This document shows positions 61,058 to 64,000 of a DNA stretch of 64,000 nucleotides, one piece after another. Position 1 is the stretch's first letter. Each line of letters starts with the position of its first letter. The notes under the pieces are model-generated. The model saw only the letters and a list, made by a program, of their open reading frames with translations, was not told the DNA's origin and made no database searches. The DNA is from Bacillus aerolatus (GTDB taxonomy: Bacteria > Bacillota > Bacilli > Bacillales > Domibacillaceae): NCBI RefSeq assembly GCF_009183655.1, contig NZ_WEIO01000002.1:62001-126000 (forward strand). The letters run 5' to 3'. Made by a program: the position numbers and the translations under genes.

Positions 61058-61225
61058 TTTAGTCACCTCTTTAATTTATAAGTAAGACGGCTGTTTATAT
61101 TTTGCGAACTTCTTCTATTCTTATTCATACACACATATATTTTTAGCAGCCTTTGCCTAAGCGCTGAACGCAGCATAGCTTACTTTCATATAATAAAAAA
61201 GATGAACGAAGCAGGAGGCGTATCG

Positions 61226-62554
61226 TTGAGTAAAATTTATGTGCTAGATACTAATGTCTTGTTACAGGATCCATACGCTGTTTTTTCCTTTGAAGAAAAC
61301 GAAGTCGTGATACCGGCAGTTGTACTCGAAGAATTGGATTCAAAAAAACGATATATGGATGAAATTGGCAGAAATGCTAGACTTGTATCGAAATTAATTG
61401 ATAAAATGCGAGAAACAGGGAAGTTGCATGAAAGCATTAAACTGGAAAACGGGGGAAGCCTGCGAATTGAATTAAACCATCGATCTTTTCAAAAACTGCA
61501 AGATATATTCGTTGAGAAAACAAATGACAATCGGATTTTAGCGGTCGCAAAAAACTTATCCCTCGAAGAAGAAGCAAAAGCAGACGGCCGCGCGGTTATT
61601 TTAGTGAGTAAAGATACGCTCGTTCGGGTAAAAGCAGATGCACTCGGCTTGCAGGCAGAAGATTTTTTAAGTGACCGCGTCATAGAAATGAGCGATATTT
61701 ACAAAGGATTTTTGGAAATGTACGTTTCAAAAGAAACGCTTGATTTGTTTTATCAAAAAGGGGAATTGCCGCTTTCTGAAATTGCTCACCACCCTTTTTA
61801 TCCAAATCAATTTCTCTTATTAAAAGACGCCCTTGGAAGCTCCGCCTCCGCTGTCGGTATCGTGGATGCACGGGCAAAAGTGCTGAAAAAACTATTGCAT
61901 GATGAAGATGTCGTTTGGGGAATTAAACCGCGAAACGTTCAGCAAATGATGGCCATCGAACTGTTGATGAGACCGGATATTCCACTTGTGACAATGGCGG
62001 GTAAGGCAGGAACGGGAAAAACGTTGCTTGCCCTGGCAGCAGGTCTTTTGCAGACAGAAGACTTACAGCTGTTTAAAAAATTGCTTGTGGCGCGTCCGAT
62101 TGTTCCAGTCGGCAAGGACATTGGCTATTTGCCAGGTGAAAAACAGGAAAAATTACGGCCGTGGATTCAGCCTATTTATGATAACCTAGAGTATTTATTT
62201 AATACGAAAAAACCAGGAGAAATCGACCAAATTTTAGCGGGACTCCATTCCGTGGAAGTAGAAGCCCTCACTTATATAAGGGGAAGAAGCATACCTGAGC
62301 AGTATATCATCATTGATGAAGCGCAAAATTTAACGAAGCATGAAGTGAAAACCATTTTAACGAGAGTCGGAGAAAAGAGCAAAATTGTGCTAATGGGCGA
62401 TACGGCTCAAATTGACCATCCGTATTTGGATGAATACAATAACGGCTTAACTTATGTGATTGAAAAGTTTAAAGATCAAGCAGTGTCAGGTCATATAAAA
62501 TTAATGAAAGGGGAACGATCGGGACTCGCGCAGCTAGCCGCTGATATTTTATAA
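61226..62554 (+). CDS. ylaK: PIN-PhoH fusion ATPase (YlaK)
   Basis: The TTG at 61226 after GCAGGAGGCG gives 442 residues. An N-terminal PIN ribonuclease-like domain (YVLDTNVLLQDP with Asp/Asn at the active site, VVLEELDSKK, DNRILAVA) is fused to a C-terminal PhoH-type ATPase (MAGKAGTGKTLLALAAGLL Walker A; YIIIDEAQNL Walker B). PhoH2-type fusions have RNA-unwinding and cleaving activity in mycobacteria; the same may apply here. Confidence 0.92.
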   Translation: MSKIYVLDTNVLLQDPYAVFSFEENEVVIPAVVLEELDSKKRYMDEIGRNARLVSKLIDKMRETGKLHESIKLENGGSLRIELNHRSFQKLQDIFVEKTNDNRILAVAKNLSLEEEAKADGRAVILVSKDTLVRVKADALGLQAEDFLSDRVIEMSDIYKGFLEMYVSKETLDLFYQKGELPLSEIAHHPFYPNQFLLLKDALGSSASAVGIVDARAKVLKKLLHDEDVVWGIKPRNVQQMMAIELLMRPDIPLVTMAGKAGTGKTLLALAAGLLQTEDLQLFKKLLVARPIVPVGKDIGYLPGEKQEKLRPWIQPIYDNLEYLFNTKKPGEIDQILAGLHSVEVEALTYIRGRSIPEQYIIIDEAQNLTKHEVKTILTRVGEKSKIVLMGDTAQIDHPYLDEYNNGLTYVIEKFKDQAVSGHIKLMKGERSGLAQLAADIL

Positions 62555-62563
62555 TTCCTTTTA

Positions 62564-62597
62564 AACAAAAAAGGAGCAGATCAATTGCTCCTTTTTG
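62564..62597. terminator. Bidirectional terminator
   Basis: AAAAAGGAGCA and TGCTCCTTTTT pair around GATCAAT between convergent genes. Confidence 0.9.
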
Positions 62598-62624
62598 CTG
62601 CATGTGCGCTCGGCCAAAATGCGC

Positions 62625-63125
62625 TTATTCAATTCGAAATGCTTTTACTCGCTGGATTGGTTCGTTTCGGTTTGATCCGTCTTTAAAAAGAACGTGCACC
62701 GGCCCGTCTTCACGGAGCGGCTTACCTTCCTTGGAAAAAGCGAGAATGATTTCGTGCGCCCGCTCCACTGGCAGCTTTACTTCTTCGCCGGCTGTTTCAA
62801 TAACGACGAATTGGGCAGCCGGATCGGGCTCGGCATTTTTCAAAAACGGTTCAAAAGGAATGCCGAATGTGCCGGTCAACACTTTTTCTTTTTCAAATTT
62901 TTTTTCTGACTTAATCGTCGGCGGAAACACAGCTCCTTCACGGATTTCTTTATCCCAGAACTTGGAGATGTTTTTTGTGTATTCTTCTTCTGCGGACAAG
63001 CCACTGCTTTCTTTCGTATCAAAGTATGTATTTAAGTCAATCCGCCGGTCATCAAAAATCCAGACACCCGGATCAAGTGTAACTGGAAATTTTACATTTC
63101 CTTTAATTGGCATAATATTTTCCAT
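62625..63125 (-). CDS. Conserved hypothetical protein, 166 residues
   Basis: The protein begins MENIMPIKGNVKFPVTLDPG and has no membrane segment or signal. Patterns such as VWIFDDRRIDLNTYF and HVLFKDGSNRNEPIQRVKAF suggest an all-beta soluble protein. I recall similar Bacillus proteins listed as peptidyl-prolyl isomerase-like, but I see no motif that supports that. Start after AAGGGAGAG. Confidence 0.7.
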   Translation of the reverse strand: MENIMPIKGNVKFPVTLDPGVWIFDDRRIDLNTYFDTKESSGLSAEEEYTKNISKFWDKEIREGAVFPPTIKSEKKFEKEKVLTGTFGIPFEPFLKNAEPDPAAQFVVIETAGEEVKLPVERAHEIILAFSKEGKPLREDGPVHVLFKDGSNRNEPIQRVKAFRIE

Positions 63126-63287
63126 CGGGTTCTCTCCCTTGTGTAAATTGAAGATTCATGTAAAGTATAACGCTAGAATTCCCTCTTGTCAGGAGACAAA
63201 TACGAAATTCCTTGCAAATTAGTCATATTAACGATAAAATTTTATAAGATAAAGTCAATTTATTGTGCTGAACAGGGGGAGTTAGAT

Positions 63288-63569
63288 ATGGCATCTGAAT
63301 TAAAAGTCAATCACAGGGAAAAAGCCTACTCTCTATTAGAAGCAGACGCAGAAAAAATTTTGCGCCTTATAAAGGTTCAAATGGACAACTTAACGATGCC
63401 CCAGTGTCCTCTTTATGAAGAGGTGCTGGATACTCAGATGTTTGGCTTATCCCGTGAAATAGATTTTGCAATTCGTTTAGGACTGGTCGATGAAAGAGAT
63501 GGAAAAGAACTGATTGATTCGCTTGAACGGGAACTTTCAGCTCTCCATGAAGCATCCACTCAAAAATAA
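63288..63569 (+). CDS. ylaN: YlaN-like protein (UPF0358), iron/Fur-linked
   Basis: The ATG at 63288 after AGGGGGAG gives 93 residues, mostly helical ([40 protein letters not shown]). It matches YlaN. Recent work in B. subtilis and S. aureus ties YlaN to Fur control and iron homeostasis, and it is essential in B. subtilis in the absence of excess iron. Located before ftsW as in B. subtilis. Confidence 0.9.
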   Translation: MASELKVNHREKAYSLLEADAEKILRLIKVQMDNLTMPQCPLYEEVLDTQMFGLSREIDFAIRLGLVDERDGKELIDSLERELSALHEASTQK

Positions 63570-63576
63570 ACGGCAA

Positions 63577-63616
63577 AAAACTCAAACACCTTATATTGAT
63601 GTTTGAGTTTTTTTTA
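63577..63616 (+). terminator. Terminator of ylaN
   Basis: AAACTCAAACA and TGTTTGAGTTT pair around about 11 bases, then a T run. Confidence 0.9.
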
Positions 63617-63679
63617 CATAAAAGGGCTACCTTTAAAAAGCCAAACATGCAATAAGAAGTGAGAGATAGGAAGATTATT

Positions 63680-64000
63680 ATGTGGAAAAAAGTGATAAAG
63701 TCTTACGATTATTCACTCATAGCAGCCTTTTTTCTTCTCTGCCTGTTTGGGCTGATGATGATTTACAGTGCCAGCTCTGTGACGGCAGTACAGCGCTATG
63801 AAGTGGCAAGTGATTATTTTTATAATAAGCAAAAAATCCATGTAATCATTGCATCGCTGTTTTTTATAGGGGCAGCAATCTTTCCTTATAAAGCTTATAA
63901 GAACAGCAAGTTTCTGTTGATTATTGTTGCAGGGATTGCCGGATTGCTTGGTATGCTGATGTTTTTCGGCACAATTTCGAACAATGCAAGAAGCTGGATC
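63680..64000 (+). CDS. ftsW: Cell-division peptidoglycan polymerase FtsW, 5' portion
   Basis: The frame starts at the ATG at 63680 after GAGAGATAGGAAG and is open at the right edge (107 codons seen). It shows SEDS-family features: an N-terminal helix with YDYSLIAAFFLLCLFGLMMI and the YSASS turn, then two further helices and NNARSWI. FtsW is the septal glycosyltransferase; FtsW rather than RodA or SpoVE is chosen from its position after ylaN. Confidence 0.88.
   Translation, partial: MWKKVIKSYDYSLIAAFFLLCLFGLMMIYSASSVTAVQRYEVASDYFYNKQKIHVIIASLFFIGAAIFPYKAYKNSKFLLIIVAGIAGLLGMLMFFGTISNNARSWI

Overview
The window is a stretch of chromosome from a low-to-mid G+C, endospore-forming member of the Bacillaceae. 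The gene content and order track the Bacillus subtilis ykoY–ylaN/ftsW interval closely: kinD, mhqR, clpE, ykvI, ykvS, ptsH, ykwC, patA, cheV, ykyB, ykuE, ykuJ, ykuL, ccpC, dapH, ykuR, ykuU, ykuV, ktrC, rnjA, rpoY, ykrA, def, ykyA, pdhABCD, SR1, speA, yktAB, suhB, typA, ylaF–ylaN, ftsW. I cannot name the genus from sequence alone. There are no rRNA or tRNA genes, no insertion sequence, no prophage and no CRISPR array. Both edges cut genes: an RND efflux pump on the left and ftsW on the right.

Layout. Positions 1–2.6 kb hold the end of a SwrC-type RND pump. At 2.7–3.7 kb a yybP-ykoY manganese riboswitch controls a TerC-family protein. At 4.0–6.8 kb a small envelope-stress-like cluster (solute-binding protein, repeat lipoprotein, ECF sigma factor, zinc-binding anti-sigma factor) has an ECF-type promoter in front. 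At 7–12 kb, on the minus strand, lie a B12-type radical SAM enzyme, an acyltransferase, a truncated MtnA-like protein and the sporulation kinase KinD. At 12–20 kb are a 5'-nucleotidase-like enzyme, MhqR, an M3 peptidase, CtsR-controlled ClpE, YkvI and a CPBP protease. At 20–24 kb are tandem repeats, YkvS, an orphan HPr, an SDR, a candidate sRNA and YkwC. At 24–38 kb are PatA, CorA, two YkuV thioredoxins, a REC-less CheV, a fluoride channel pair, DarB/CbpB, CcpC, the acetylated-DAP enzymes DapH and YkuR, and a peroxiredoxin. At 38–43 kb are a bd-type quinol oxidase with a Rex-like operator, KtrC, RNase J1 and RpoY. At 43–54 kb are a candidate 23-residue peptide gene, YkrA, deformylase, YkyA, the pyruvate dehydrogenase operon, the SR1/SR1P dual-function RNA and SpeA. 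At 54–64 kb are YktA, YktB, SuhB, TypA, the Yla proteins, the PhoH-like YlaK, YlaN and FtsW.

The genes connect in recognisable ways. PatA, DapH and YkuR are three steps of the acetylated lysine/diaminopimelate branch that feeds the cell wall. PdhABCD, the quinol oxidase, CcpC and SR1 belong to central carbon and redox control. YkuU and the two YkuV proteins form a thiol-redox group. RpoY–RnjA pairs an RNA polymerase subunit with mRNA decay.

The most interesting unexplained signals are: a family of intergenic hairpin repeats, some of them nested composites; a stand-alone MtnA N-terminal domain at the ancestral mtnA locus; a CheV that has lost its receiver domain yet keeps a sigma-D promoter; a candidate sigma-B-dependent C-rich small RNA; and a 23-residue basic peptide gene with its own promoter, ribosome-binding site and terminator. 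I saw no wholly new multi-gene system such as a defence island.
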